From assembly GCF_015319355.1 (NCBI RefSeq), contig NZ_JADILU010000003.1, positions 1 through 64,000 on the forward strand: 64,000 bases of DNA, in the 5' to 3' direction. Positions 17,737-26,317 of this stretch are shown in pieces. The notes beneath the pieces are model-generated. The model saw nothing but the letters and a program-made list of their open reading frames with translations. It did no database searches and was not told the origin of the DNA. How positions within the stretch are numbered: the first letter of the stretch is position 1; every line of letters starts with the position of its first letter. This DNA comes from Psychroserpens luteus. Its GTDB lineage: Bacteria; Bacteroidota; Bacteroidia; Flavobacteriales; Flavobacteriaceae. Both the position numbers and the translations under genes were made by a program.

Positions 17737-17763
17737 CAGTCGCAGTCTTAGTTTTTAGTTTAA
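17737..17763. repeat. CAGTCGCAG-type simple intergenic repeat, copy 1
   Basis: TTCAGTCGCAGTCTTAGTTT; a related copy (TTCAGTCGCAGTTTTCAGT) lies at 61526-61544 after the Lrp/AsnC gene. Confidence 0.5.
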
Positions 17764-17814
17764 AAAATAGAGATTTAAGACATATTTTATAAAACATAAG
17801 AGTAATCACATAAA

Positions 17815-17838
17815 GCTTTGCGCCTTTGCGTCTTTGCG
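17815..17838. repeat. CTTTGCG triplet repeat
   Basis: Three CTTTGCG units at 7-9-base spacing (GCTTTGCGCC, CTTTGCG, TCTTTGCG). They supply the first in-frame TTG of the permease gene. Element of a repeat type common between flavobacterial genes. Confidence 0.55.
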
Positions 17839-18930
17839 AAAAAAATCAAACATCTGATAAGATACATCTTAAATAAAATCTTTTACGCTTTACTAACTCT
17901 TCTAGGAGTAGTAACAGTCATATTTTATTTATTCAATATTTTACCTGGAGATCCTGCACAAATGATGCTTGGGCAAAATGAAGACAGTGAGCAAATAGCA
18001 GCTGTAAAAGCAAAATACGGATTTGATAAACCCATGTCAACGCAGTATTTATATTATTTAAATGATTTGTCACCAATCTCATTTCACTCCACAAATCAGG
18101 AGGATTATACCTATTTGAAAGATGGTAAATATGCTGCTTCAAAATTGTTTTCCTTCGGAAATGTAACAACCGTTATCAAGTTTCCCTATTTAAGAGAATC
18201 TTTTACCAAGCAAGGTAAAAAAGTATCTCAAGTGATAGGAGAAACATTACCCAATACAGCGGTTTTAGCAGTATCAGCTATTGTAATTGCTATTGTTCTT
18301 GGTATTTTCTTCGGAATAATATCTGCACTCTATAAAGACACTTGGATAGATAAAACCATCCAAATTTTTAGTACTTTAGGGATGAGTATACCTTCATTTT
18401 TTAGTGCCATACTTTTCGCATGGTTTTTTGGTTTTGTACTTCATAAATATACCAATTTAGAAATGACAGGAAGCTTGTACGAACTCGATAATTTTGGAGA
18501 AAAAATAAACATACAATGGAAAAATTTAATACTTCCAGCAATTGTTTTAGGTATTCGTCCCTTGGCAGTTGTCATTCAGTTAATGCGAAATTCATTGTTA
18601 GAAGTATTCAATCAAGATTATATTAGAACAGCGAGAGCGAAGGGGCTTAGCGAATTTCAGATTATAAAAAAACACGCTATAAAAAACGCATTGAATCCGG
18701 TAGTCACTGCAATCTCAGGTTGGTTTGCGTCTATGTTAGCAGGTGCAGTATTTGTAGAGTATATTTTTGGTTGGAACGGACTTGGAAAAGAAATAGTAAA
18801 CGCCTTAAATACATTAGATTTACCTGTAATTATGGGAGCAGTGTTAATTATTGCGGTTTTGTTCATTATCATTAATATCTTTGTAGATGTTATTTATGGT
18901 TGGTTAGACCCTAAAGTGAAATTAGAGTAA
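17818..18930 (+). CDS. Orphan ABC transporter permease of the DppB/OppB family
   Basis: 370 residues if read from TTG 17818, which lies in the CTTTGCG repeat. Conserved DppB-type sequence begins only at YILNKIFYALLTLLGVVTVIF, and the only alternatives near it are a CTG at 17854 or an ATA. Motifs: LPGDPAQMMLGQN, six membrane segments, and the EAA loop region RTARAKGLSEFQIIKKHAIKNALNP followed by FVEYIFGWNGLGKE. The family forms half of a peptide or nickel import channel. No DppC-like partner, ATPase or binding protein gene lies nearby, so it must work with distant subunits. Confidence 0.9.
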   Translation: MRLCVFAKKIKHLIRYILNKIFYALLTLLGVVTVIFYLFNILPGDPAQMMLGQNEDSEQIAAVKAKYGFDKPMSTQYLYYLNDLSPISFHSTNQEDYTYLKDGKYAASKLFSFGNVTTVIKFPYLRESFTKQGKKVSQVIGETLPNTAVLAVSAIVIAIVLGIFFGIISALYKDTWIDKTIQIFSTLGMSIPSFFSAILFAWFFGFVLHKYTNLEMTGSLYELDNFGEKINIQWKNLILPAIVLGIRPLAVVIQLMRNSLLEVFNQDYIRTARAKGLSEFQIIKKHAIKNALNPVVTAISGWFASMLAGAVFVEYIFGWNGLGKEIVNALNTLDLPVIMGAVLIIAVLFIIINIFVDVIYGWLDPKVKLE

Positions 18931-18945
18931 AATAGATAAAAAATT

Positions 18946-18966
18946 CCTTCCCTATTTTAGGGAAGG
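18946..18966. repeat. Hairpin CCTTCCCTA/TAGGGAAGG after the permease gene
   Basis: Nine-base perfect arms around TTT. The T-run starts only 12 bases later, after a second weaker hairpin (TTTCAAT...ATTGAAA), so it may be a REP-like element rather than a classical terminator. Confidence 0.55.
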
Positions 18967-19034
18967 TGGATTTCAATTTTTTTAGATTGAAAGACGGAAG
19001 GGTAAGTTGGTCAAATTAGATGATCAAAATAAAT

Positions 19035-19526
19035 ATGAAAAAAATAATACACATAGCATTTATTTGCCTTTGCATAACAAGTTGTGAAGCGCAACCTGAG
19101 CCAACACAGTTTTCTCAAGAAGCACTTAATGCTACTTTTATAGATATAGAAGGCGAATCTGTTACATTTCAGAAGATATTAGACGCTAATAAAGGACAAA
19201 CAGTTTTAATAGACATTTGGGCAAGTTGGTGTAGAGATTGTATTGTAGGTTTACCAAATTTAAAAGCATTACAAGACCAATACAAAGACTTAACTTATGT
19301 GTTTTTATCTATGGATAAAACGCAAACGAGCTGGAAAAATAGCATTAAAAAGTATGATATTACAGGAGAACATTATTTTATGCCTTCAGGTTGGAAAGGG
19401 CCTTTTAGTGATTTTGTAGATTTAGATTGGGTACCTAGATATATGGTCATAGATGCAGAAAGTAACATCAAATTATTTAGAGCTATAAAAGCAAGCGATC
19501 CAAAAATTAAAGAATATTTAAAATAA
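19035..19526 (+). CDS. TlpA-like thioredoxin lipoprotein
   Basis: 163 residues from ATG 19035 (an in-frame ATG at 19020 gives five more residues). Lipobox CITSC at residues 13-17 places it in a membrane facing the periplasm. The thioredoxin-like domain carries the redox motif WASWCRDC, the later segment VPRYMVID with the cis-proline, and FLSMDKTQTSW. It likely reduces or shuffles disulfides of exported proteins. It sits between an ABC permease and tpiA on the same strand. Confidence 0.9.
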   Translation: MKKIIHIAFICLCITSCEAQPEPTQFSQEALNATFIDIEGESVTFQKILDANKGQTVLIDIWASWCRDCIVGLPNLKALQDQYKDLTYVFLSMDKTQTSWKNSIKKYDITGEHYFMPSGWKGPFSDFVDLDWVPRYMVIDAESNIKLFRAIKASDPKIKEYLK

Positions 19527-19563
19527 AATTTAAGTTTCTTCGGAAACATAAAACACAACACAC

Positions 19564-20313
19564 ATGAGAAAACATATTGTAGCAGGTAACTGGAAAATGA
19601 ATAATGATTTAGCACAAACTGAAACATTAATTTCAGAATTAAAGAAACAAATTAAAACTTCTGATGCAGAAGTGATGATTGCGCCTTCATTTACTAATTT
19701 ATGGCATACTTTTGAAGCGACACGTAATGATGATATAGAAGTTGTTGCACAGAACATGCACTTTGCAGAAAATGGAGCATATACTGGAGAGGTTAGTGCA
19801 AGTATGCTAAAAAGTGTTGGTATTCAAACCGTTATTTTAGGACATAGTGAGCGTCGCGCTTATTACAATGAAACTGATGAATCATTGGCTAAAAAAGTAG
19901 ATGCAGCTTTAGCTCATGATATGCGTATTATTTTCTGTTTTGGAGAAGAATTAGCAGACCGTAAAGCAGGTAATGAGGAGAGTGTCGTTGAAAGCCAAAT
20001 TAAGAATGCTTTATTTCATTTAGAAGCTTTAACATTTAAAAATATCGTTTTAGCCTATGAGCCTGTTTGGGCAATTGGTACAGGAGAAACTGCAAGTCCT
20101 GAGCAAGCACAAGATATGCACGCATTTATTAGAAAAACTTTAGAAAGCAAATATGGTAATGTTGTTGCAGATGATATGACCATTCTTTATGGTGGTAGTG
20201 TAAAACCTGCCAACGCCAAAGAGATTTTTGGAAAACCAGATGTTGATGGTGGACTAATTGGTGGTGCTGCATTAAAAGCAGAAGATTTTTATGCTATTGT
20301 AAACGCATTTTAA
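19564..20313 (+). CDS. tpiA: Triose-phosphate isomerase
   Basis: 249 residues, full length. Interconverts dihydroxyacetone phosphate and glyceraldehyde 3-phosphate in glycolysis and gluconeogenesis. All catalytic features are visible: GNWKMN with Lys 11, GHSERR with His 94, AYEPVWAIGTG with Glu 166 and the flexible loop, and YGGSVKP near the C-terminus, followed by GGLIGGAAL. It starts 37 bases after the TlpA gene; the spacer holds one TTTCTTCGGAA word. A long hairpin follows 26 bases after the stop. Confidence 0.98.
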   Translation: MRKHIVAGNWKMNNDLAQTETLISELKKQIKTSDAEVMIAPSFTNLWHTFEATRNDDIEVVAQNMHFAENGAYTGEVSASMLKSVGIQTVILGHSERRAYYNETDESLAKKVDAALAHDMRIIFCFGEELADRKAGNEESVVESQIKNALFHLEALTFKNIVLAYEPVWAIGTGETASPEQAQDMHAFIRKTLESKYGNVVADDMTILYGGSVKPANAKEIFGKPDVDGGLIGGAALKAEDFYAIVNAF

Positions 20314-20339
20314 AAAATAATTTGTAAAATAAATTTTTC

Positions 20340-20381
20340 TAAGGGTATTCCCTAAGTTTTCAAACTTAGAGAATGCCCTTA
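20340..20381 (+). terminator. Long hairpin after tpiA, probable terminator
   Basis: TAAGGGTATTCCCTAAGTTT pairs with AAACTTAGAGAATGCCCTTA across a TC loop with a few mismatches; moderately T-rich sequence follows. Confidence 0.65.
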
Positions 20382-20443
20382 TGTATTTAGTTTTAATTGT
20401 AATTAGCTTGCAGTCAGTTAATTATTAATTAAAATGGATGCTT

Positions 20444-22603
20444 ATGAAACCTTTAAAATTACTTTTCTTATTATGTGCAACTTCTGTATTTGCACAAATA
20501 CCTTCAAATAATGAATGTGCAAATGCAGAGGTCATTACGGTATCTACTTCAGCACCACTTTCAATTGCTGCAAATTTTACAGAAGCTACCGAAAGTTTAG
20601 ATGCATCTTGTAATACAGCAACTTTAGATAATAAAGACTTATGGTATCAATTTGTAATGCCTGTTGATGGCAATTTATTTATCAACGCTGCATCTAGCTT
20701 AAATCATTTTACACTTTATAGTACTTGTGGAGGGGTAGAACTAGATTGTAGTGATGATGATACGACTTTCGGGAATCTATTGAATGGAAATAGTTATCTC
20801 TTAAGAACGTCTTACCAATTTAACAATTCGTCAACATTTACGCTGCAAGCTTTTGAGACAGCAGCAAATGATGAATGTGAAAATAGAGAGACCATTACTG
20901 TAGTAACATCAAATTATATACAGTATTCAACAGATTCTAGAGCTGCTTCCGAAAGTATTGATGCTTCCTGTGATGATGCTGCAAATTACAATTTGGATCT
21001 TTGGTATGAGTTTGTAATGCCTGTCAATGGAAATATTGAAATAAAGGAAGCGCAACAATTTCAACATCAAACCTATTCGTTTTTTGATGACTGTGGAGGA
21101 GTAGAATTAGGATGTGTAAACGATAGAGGTTTTTTTATAAACTTGACAGCTGGAACAACTTATGTTTTAAGAATAGCAGATAGAGAATCTAGGGCTGGAC
21201 CAATTAATTTTAGAATTCAAGCTTTTGAGTATGCGTCAAATGATGAATGTGATGCTTCGGAAACGATACTCATTGAAACAGCTAATACGAATACATATAC
21301 AGCAGATTTAAGAACAGCTGCAGAAAGTTTAGATGCATCTTGTGAAAATGCAAGTGATAATAATTATGATCTATGGTTTGATTTTGTAATGCCTGTAACT
21401 GGTAACCTGAAAATCGAACAACTTATAGGTACAGACAGTGTAACAGTTTACAATGCTTGTGATGGTACAGAGCTATCATGCCAATCAGGATTACAATTTG
21501 TTTCGGGTTTAATTGAAAATACTAATTATCTTTTAAGAATATCATCTACAAGTCTGGCTAATAAATCACCAAGATTTCAAGCATTTCCTATAGCTGTAAA
21601 TGATGAATGTGAGACTAGCGAAACGATTACAATTGTAACTGATAATTCACTCTCATATCAAGTAGATACTCGTAGAGCAACAGAAACGCTAGATTCGTCT
21701 TGCGATACTATGGACGACAATAACTTGGATCTTTGGTATGATTTTGTAATGCCTGTAACAGGGAATATTCAAATTTCTGGTGTTGGTTTTAATTTTAGAA
21801 CGACGTTATACGACGCATGCTCTGGTAATGAATTAGATTGTATTAATGGTAATGGTATTTATTTTAATTTAGGATTAAACAACAGCTATAAGCTTAGGGT
21901 TTCTCAATTACCAAACACTGCTAATTTAAGTAATCTTAATATTCAAGCGTTTGAGAATCTATTTAATGATGATTGCGCTACACCTCAAAATATAACTGTT
22001 CCAACTGTAGACTATGCGACTTATTCAACCAATAATGCTGCAGCAACCAATAGTGAAGTTTCAACATGTGAGCCATCTAATGAAACTTTTACAATTCAAG
22101 ATGTATGGTATCGTTTTACAATGCCAAACGATAATGATGTTGAAATTGATCATTTAACCGCATCTGTAAATGGGTATTATGCTTTATATGATTCCTGCGG
22201 AACTACAGAGATTCAATGTATAAACAATGATGGGTTTTTTACGAATTTAACTGGAGGAAATGACTACTTCTTAAAAGTAGGAAAGTTATCCTCTCAAACA
22301 GGTGTTTTGAGTTTTAATATTTCAGCAAAACCAGAAACGTTAAGTCTTGAAGAATTGTCATCTGTTGGTGTGAAGCTTTATCCAAACCCTATCAAAGATG
22401 TATTACACGTGTTCAGTAAAAATCATAGTATTATTAACACGATCACTATCTATAATTTGACTGGTCAACGTGTAAAAACCATATTAAATGAAACATTTAA
22501 TGATCGTTTAGAAATCAACATGTCTACTTTGAAAAGTGGATTGTATTTTATAACCATATCATCTAACAAAGGAAAGGTAACACGAAGAATTATCAAACAG
22601 TAA
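20444..22603 (+). CDS. T9SS-exported surface protein with five cysteine-containing repeats
   Basis: 719 residues from ATG 20444 (another in-frame ATG is at 20438). Signal peptide MKPLKLLFLLCATSVFAQ. Five repeats of about 110-120 residues share the pattern NDEC...ETI..., (A/S)ESLDASC, DLW(Y/F)(D/E)FVMPVxGN, LYDxCxGxELxC and YxLRI...QAF, with four conserved cysteines each that likely form two disulfides. The repeats resemble pre-peptidase C-terminal-like beta-sandwiches. The C-terminus VKLYPNPIKDVLHV...GLYFITISS...RRIIKQ is a type A T9SS sorting domain. Likely an adhesin or structural surface protein. Confidence 0.88.
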   Translation: MKPLKLLFLLCATSVFAQIPSNNECANAEVITVSTSAPLSIAANFTEATESLDASCNTATLDNKDLWYQFVMPVDGNLFINAASSLNHFTLYSTCGGVELDCSDDDTTFGNLLNGNSYLLRTSYQFNNSSTFTLQAFETAANDECENRETITVVTSNYIQYSTDSRAASESIDASCDDAANYNLDLWYEFVMPVNGNIEIKEAQQFQHQTYSFFDDCGGVELGCVNDRGFFINLTAGTTYVLRIADRESRAGPINFRIQAFEYASNDECDASETILIETANTNTYTADLRTAAESLDASCENASDNNYDLWFDFVMPVTGNLKIEQLIGTDSVTVYNACDGTELSCQSGLQFVSGLIENTNYLLRISSTSLANKSPRFQAFPIAVNDECETSETITIVTDNSLSYQVDTRRATETLDSSCDTMDDNNLDLWYDFVMPVTGNIQISGVGFNFRTTLYDACSGNELDCINGNGIYFNLGLNNSYKLRVSQLPNTANLSNLNIQAFENLFNDDCATPQNITVPTVDYATYSTNNAAATNSEVSTCEPSNETFTIQDVWYRFTMPNDNDVEIDHLTASVNGYYALYDSCGTTEIQCINNDGFFTNLTGGNDYFLKVGKLSSQTGVLSFNISAKPETLSLEELSSVGVKLYPNPIKDVLHVFSKNHSIINTITIYNLTGQRVKTILNETFNDRLEINMSTLKSGLYFITISSNKGKVTRRIIKQ

Positions 22604-22636
22604 ACAGTTTTGTATCTTTAAGTTATAATTCATCAC

Positions 22637-24592
22637 ATGAGATTTCGTAGCTATATTTTTAGTGTTCTAGTTTTAATTTCAAATGTAATCTATGCGTTTC
22701 AGAATAATGATTCTCAAATATTTCAAGATAGTATTCGTGTTGAGGTTGCTAAACTATCTGATAGTTTGCGAGCTCAGAAATATTACAACGCATCATTTCA
22801 TGCATTGCAACGACTTAATGATTTAAAATTAACGCGCTTGTATGCTGATAGCTCTATGTATTATGCAAAGCTTTCTGGTTTTAAAGATTCAGAAGCTAAA
22901 TCACATTTTCAATATGGACTTATAGATCGTATAGAAGGAAATTATGAATCTGCATTAAAACATTTAGATCTTAACATTAAATATTTTAAAAATGATTCAA
23001 CTTTAGTTGCCTATTCACTTTTTCAAGTTGGAGTAATTCATCGAGCTTTAGGTGATTATAATAAAAGTTTAGAAACCTATATTGAAATTCTAAATATTTT
23101 TGAAAAAAGGAAAGACTCTTTCGCAGTAGCTTCTACTTTAAATAGTATTGGTAATATATATGGCGACATGAAAAAGCCAGATGATGCCATCACTAATTTT
23201 TCTAATGCTTTAGAAATTTTTGAAGCTAAAAAAGAACAACGAGATGTTGTTAATACTCATAAAAACATGTCTAAAATGTATCTTTTAAAACAAGATACAC
23301 TTACTGCTAAATCACATTTAAAAAAAGCATTATTAATTGCGAGAGCTTCTCAAGAAGACTATGAAATAGCTAAAGTTTTATCAACCTTAGGAAATGTGAA
23401 TCTTAATTTAAATTTAGATGACGCATTTAATTATCTAAATGAAGCAAAACAAATCTTCGAGGATAAAAATTTCCGAAGAGAATTAATTCCTATATACAGA
23501 GATCTAGGTGAATTTTATCAAAAACAATCGAATTATAAATTAGCTTTTGATGCTTACGAGAAGTCTTTGCATCTCGCAGAAGATTACAAGGAACTACCTT
23601 ACTTAAAAGATGCTTATCATGGACTTTCTGAGTTATACAAGTTAACAGGTGATTATAAAATGGCTTTTGACTTTCAAAATAAATTTATAGCTACAAAGGA
23701 TTCTTTGTTTAATACAGAAAATTTAAAGACAATAAACCGTCTTCAAAAGCAATTTGAGGCCAAGAAAAAAGACAATGAAATTTATGAACAGAAATTACAA
23801 TTAGAGACTCAAAAAAGTGAAATACAAAAGAAAAACATGCAGTTCAATTATGCCTTAGGGTTCGCATTTTTACTATTATTAATTTCAATAGCGAGTTGGT
23901 TGGTATATAAACAGCGTCAAAAACGTAAGGATCAAGAATTATTAGTAGTCAAAAATGAAGCACAAATACATTCTTTAGAATCTTTGATAGAAGGCGAGGA
24001 GAAGGAGCGACTAAGAATTGCAAAGGAGTTGCATGATGGCGTTAATGGAGATCTTTCGGCTATTAAACATAAACTCAATACCTTACTAGAACTTAATAAT
24101 AAAACCATTAAAGAAGCTGTTGTTATGATTGATAAATCCTGTGAGCAGGTGAGGGCAATTTCTCATAATCTAGTGCCACCTGCTTTAGAGAATTTTGATT
24201 TGGAGTCAGCAATTTCAGATTATTGTACTAATATGAATAACGTACATGAACCTCAAATACAATTCAATTATTTAGGAGATACTTTAAACTTACCCAAATT
24301 GATGGAAGTTAATATTTATAGAATTACACAAGAATTAGTTATCAATAGCATAAAACATGCTGAAGCAAAAGAGATTAATGTACAGTTAAGTTCTAGAAAT
24401 AATACGGTTCAATTATCTGTAGATGATGATGGTAAGGGTTTTGATATATCTAATATAACATCTAATGGTATAGGGATTTCAAACATAAAAAATAGAGTTG
24501 CGTTCTTAAATGGAGAAATTGATTTTGTATCTTCGGAAAACGGAACATCTGTAAATATTCTTATAGATACATCTAAATTCAATCATGATTAA
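22637..24592 (+). CDS. TPR-containing sensor histidine kinase (HisKA_3/NarX-type)
   Basis: 651 residues: signal peptide to about residue 22, a periplasmic array of tetratricopeptide repeats (about 80-360), a coiled-coil, one membrane segment near residues 410-425 (ALGFAFLLLLISIASWLVY), a dimerisation and phosphorylation helix (RIAKELHDGVNGDLS, His 466), and an HATPase_c domain (NIYRITQELVINSIKHAEA, DDDGKGFD, GIGISNIKNRV). The architecture is typical of Bacteroidota NarL-partner kinases; the signal is unknown. It overlaps its response regulator gene by eight bases. Confidence 0.93.
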   Translation: MRFRSYIFSVLVLISNVIYAFQNNDSQIFQDSIRVEVAKLSDSLRAQKYYNASFHALQRLNDLKLTRLYADSSMYYAKLSGFKDSEAKSHFQYGLIDRIEGNYESALKHLDLNIKYFKNDSTLVAYSLFQVGVIHRALGDYNKSLETYIEILNIFEKRKDSFAVASTLNSIGNIYGDMKKPDDAITNFSNALEIFEAKKEQRDVVNTHKNMSKMYLLKQDTLTAKSHLKKALLIARASQEDYEIAKVLSTLGNVNLNLNLDDAFNYLNEAKQIFEDKNFRRELIPIYRDLGEFYQKQSNYKLAFDAYEKSLHLAEDYKELPYLKDAYHGLSELYKLTGDYKMAFDFQNKFIATKDSLFNTENLKTINRLQKQFEAKKKDNEIYEQKLQLETQKSEIQKKNMQFNYALGFAFLLLLISIASWLVYKQRQKRKDQELLVVKNEAQIHSLESLIEGEEKERLRIAKELHDGVNGDLSAIKHKLNTLLELNNKTIKEAVVMIDKSCEQVRAISHNLVPPALENFDLESAISDYCTNMNNVHEPQIQFNYLGDTLNLPKLMEVNIYRITQELVINSIKHAEAKEINVQLSSRNNTVQLSVDDDGKGFDISNITSNGIGISNIKNRVAFLNGEIDFVSSENGTSVNILIDTSKFNHD

Positions 24593-25217
24593 GGTTTCAA
24601 TTACAGACGATCATTATGTAGTGCTTAAAGGGATAGAATCACTTTTAAAAGATGAAAAGCACATTCGCGTTATATCAATTCACGAGAATGGGCAAGACAC
24701 CTTAGAAGCGTTTGAAGTTGAGCAACCCGATATTTTATTTTTAGATATAAATTTGCCAGATATCAATGGCATAGTACTCACTAAAACCATAACCAAATCC
24801 TTCCCAAATGTTCGTGTTATTGCCTTAACTAATCATGAAGATGTGTCGTTTGTAAAACGTATTCTAGATAATGGTGCTTTTGGTTATTTGCTTAAAAATG
24901 CTCATAAAGAAGAATTACTTCAAGCAATAGATACCGTTTCTAAGGGTGAAAAATACTTACAAAAAGATATTGAGAAAAAAATATTAAATCAATCACTTGG
25001 CAGAAAAGAGTTTAGCGCTTTGCAACCTAAATTAACACGACGGGAAACAGAAGTGCTACAGGCAATTTATGAGCAGTTAACTACGCAGGAAATTTCAGAA
25101 AAACTATTTATTAGTCCGAAGACTGTTGAAGCTCATCGTATGAACATCATGAGTAAACTTGGTGCAAAAAATAGCGTAGGTATTGTTAAAATAGCGATTC
25201 AAAAACAACTTCTTTAA
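24585..25217 (+). CDS. NarL/FixJ-family response regulator
   Basis: 210 residues. Receiver domain (1-120) with acidic pair DD near residue 8-9, phospho-acceptor Asp 54 (ILFLDINLPD), Thr 82 and Lys 104. LuxR-type HTH at about 145-205 (LTRRETEVLQAIYEQLTTQEIS...ISPKTVEAHRMNIMSKLGAKN). The start codon lies inside the last codons of the kinase gene, so translation is coupled. Likely targets are not marked nearby; a 7-2-7 NarL-type dyad exists at 43281. Confidence 0.95.
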   Translation: MIKVSITDDHYVVLKGIESLLKDEKHIRVISIHENGQDTLEAFEVEQPDILFLDINLPDINGIVLTKTITKSFPNVRVIALTNHEDVSFVKRILDNGAFGYLLKNAHKEELLQAIDTVSKGEKYLQKDIEKKILNQSLGRKEFSALQPKLTRRETEVLQAIYEQLTTQEISEKLFISPKTVEAHRMNIMSKLGAKNSVGIVKIAIQKQLL

Positions 25218-25227
25218 GATTTAGATA

Positions 25228-25235
25228 TATCTTTG
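25228..25235 (+). promoter_or_regulatory. -7 box of prmA
   Basis: TATCTTTG, 17 bases before the ATG at 25253. Confidence 0.5.
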
Positions 25236-25252
25236 CAGTCTAAATAGTTTAC

Positions 25253-26089
25253 ATGTCAAATACAATATACATAGGTTATTATTTCAAAGTAAAACCGTTA
25301 CAGCCAGGAGTTGAAATTCTAATTGCAGAGTTAGGTTATGCAGGTTTTGAAAGCTTCGTAGAAACCGAAGAAGGTGTCACAGCATACATTCAGAAAGAAG
25401 AATGGAAAGATAATATGCTTGATGATATACAAATTTTAGAATCAGATGAATTTGAAATTTCTTTTACTTCGGAAGACATTGAACAAACCAACTGGAATGA
25501 GGAATGGGAAAAGAACTTTAATCCTATTATTGTAGATGATAAATGTTCTGTACGTGCACCTTTTCATGAAAAGCCAGATACAGAATTTGATATTATTATT
25601 GAACCAAAAATGAGTTTTGGTACAGGTCACCATGAAACGACTCACATGATGATTCAGCATATTCTCAAGAATGATTTTGAAGGGAAATCGGTTTTAGATA
25701 TGGGCTGTGGTACAGGAGTTTTAGCGATTCTAGCAGAACTGAAAGGCGCAAAACCTTTAGATGCCATAGATTATGATAATTGGTGTTATCTCAATAGTTT
25801 AGAAAATGTAGAAAGAAATAATAGCAAGCATATTACTGTTTTAGAAGGGGATGCGAGTCTATTGCATGGAAGACATTATGATATAGTTATAGCTAATATT
25901 AATAGAAATATTCTACTCAATGATATGGAAACCTATGTCAATACGTTGAATGAAAATGGAGTATTGTTTTTAAGCGGGTTCTACAAAGATGATATCTCAG
26001 TCATTGAGGCAGAATGTAATAAATACAGTTTAAAGCTCGTTGATACTTTAGAAAGAAATAACTGGGTAGCTTTAAAATTTCAGAAGTAA
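25253..26089 (+). CDS. prmA: Ribosomal protein L11 methyltransferase
   Basis: 278 residues. Transfers methyl groups from S-adenosylmethionine to L11. N-terminal ferredoxin-like substrate domain (about 1-90) and a C-terminal Rossmann methyltransferase with PKMSFGTGHHETTHMM (about 118-133), motif I VLDMGCGTGVLAILA, acidic motif AIDYD and the substrate-binding NINRN (about 216-220), which replaces the NPPY-like motif in this family. Complete in length. Confidence 0.96.
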   Translation: MSNTIYIGYYFKVKPLQPGVEILIAELGYAGFESFVETEEGVTAYIQKEEWKDNMLDDIQILESDEFEISFTSEDIEQTNWNEEWEKNFNPIIVDDKCSVRAPFHEKPDTEFDIIIEPKMSFGTGHHETTHMMIQHILKNDFEGKSVLDMGCGTGVLAILAELKGAKPLDAIDYDNWCYLNSLENVERNNSKHITVLEGDASLLHGRHYDIVIANINRNILLNDMETYVNTLNENGVLFLSGFYKDDISVIEAECNKYSLKLVDTLERNNWVALKFQK

Positions 26090-26160
26090 GAATAATTTAA
26101 TATAAATTCATTTATTCGGTAAATAACTCAAAATTTTACACTATAATTTAAAACATTACT

Positions 26161-26189
26161 AAAATTACGGGGAAACCGTAATTTTTTTA
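26161..26189 (+). terminator. Terminator of prmA
   Basis: AAAATTACGG, loop GGAAA, CCGTAATTTT followed by T-run. Confidence 0.85.
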
Positions 26190-26202
26190 TTTTAAAAACG
26201 AT

Positions 26203-26210
26203 TATCTTTG
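26203..26210 (+). promoter_or_regulatory. -7 box of the HEIGH metalloprotease gene
   Basis: TATCTTTG, followed directly by a 14-bp palindrome at the expected transcription start. The ATG is about 108 bases downstream, so the leader is long. Confidence 0.5.
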
Positions 26211-26212
26211 TA

Positions 26213-26226
26213 ATGATAATTATCAT
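26213..26226. promoter_or_regulatory. Palindrome ATGATAATTATCAT, possible metal-regulator operator
   Basis: A perfect 14-bp palindrome beginning two bases after the -7 box. It resembles Fur-family boxes built on TGATAAT/ATTATCA, though with the spacer lost. Its position would block transcription initiation. Confidence 0.45.
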
Positions 26227-26317
26227 GGTTTAAGTTGACAAGTTTGTAAGAAATTAACTGTTAATTTAAATTCCCCTACTTACTCGCTTATTATTTATTA
26301 ACTTAATTTACTCAAAA

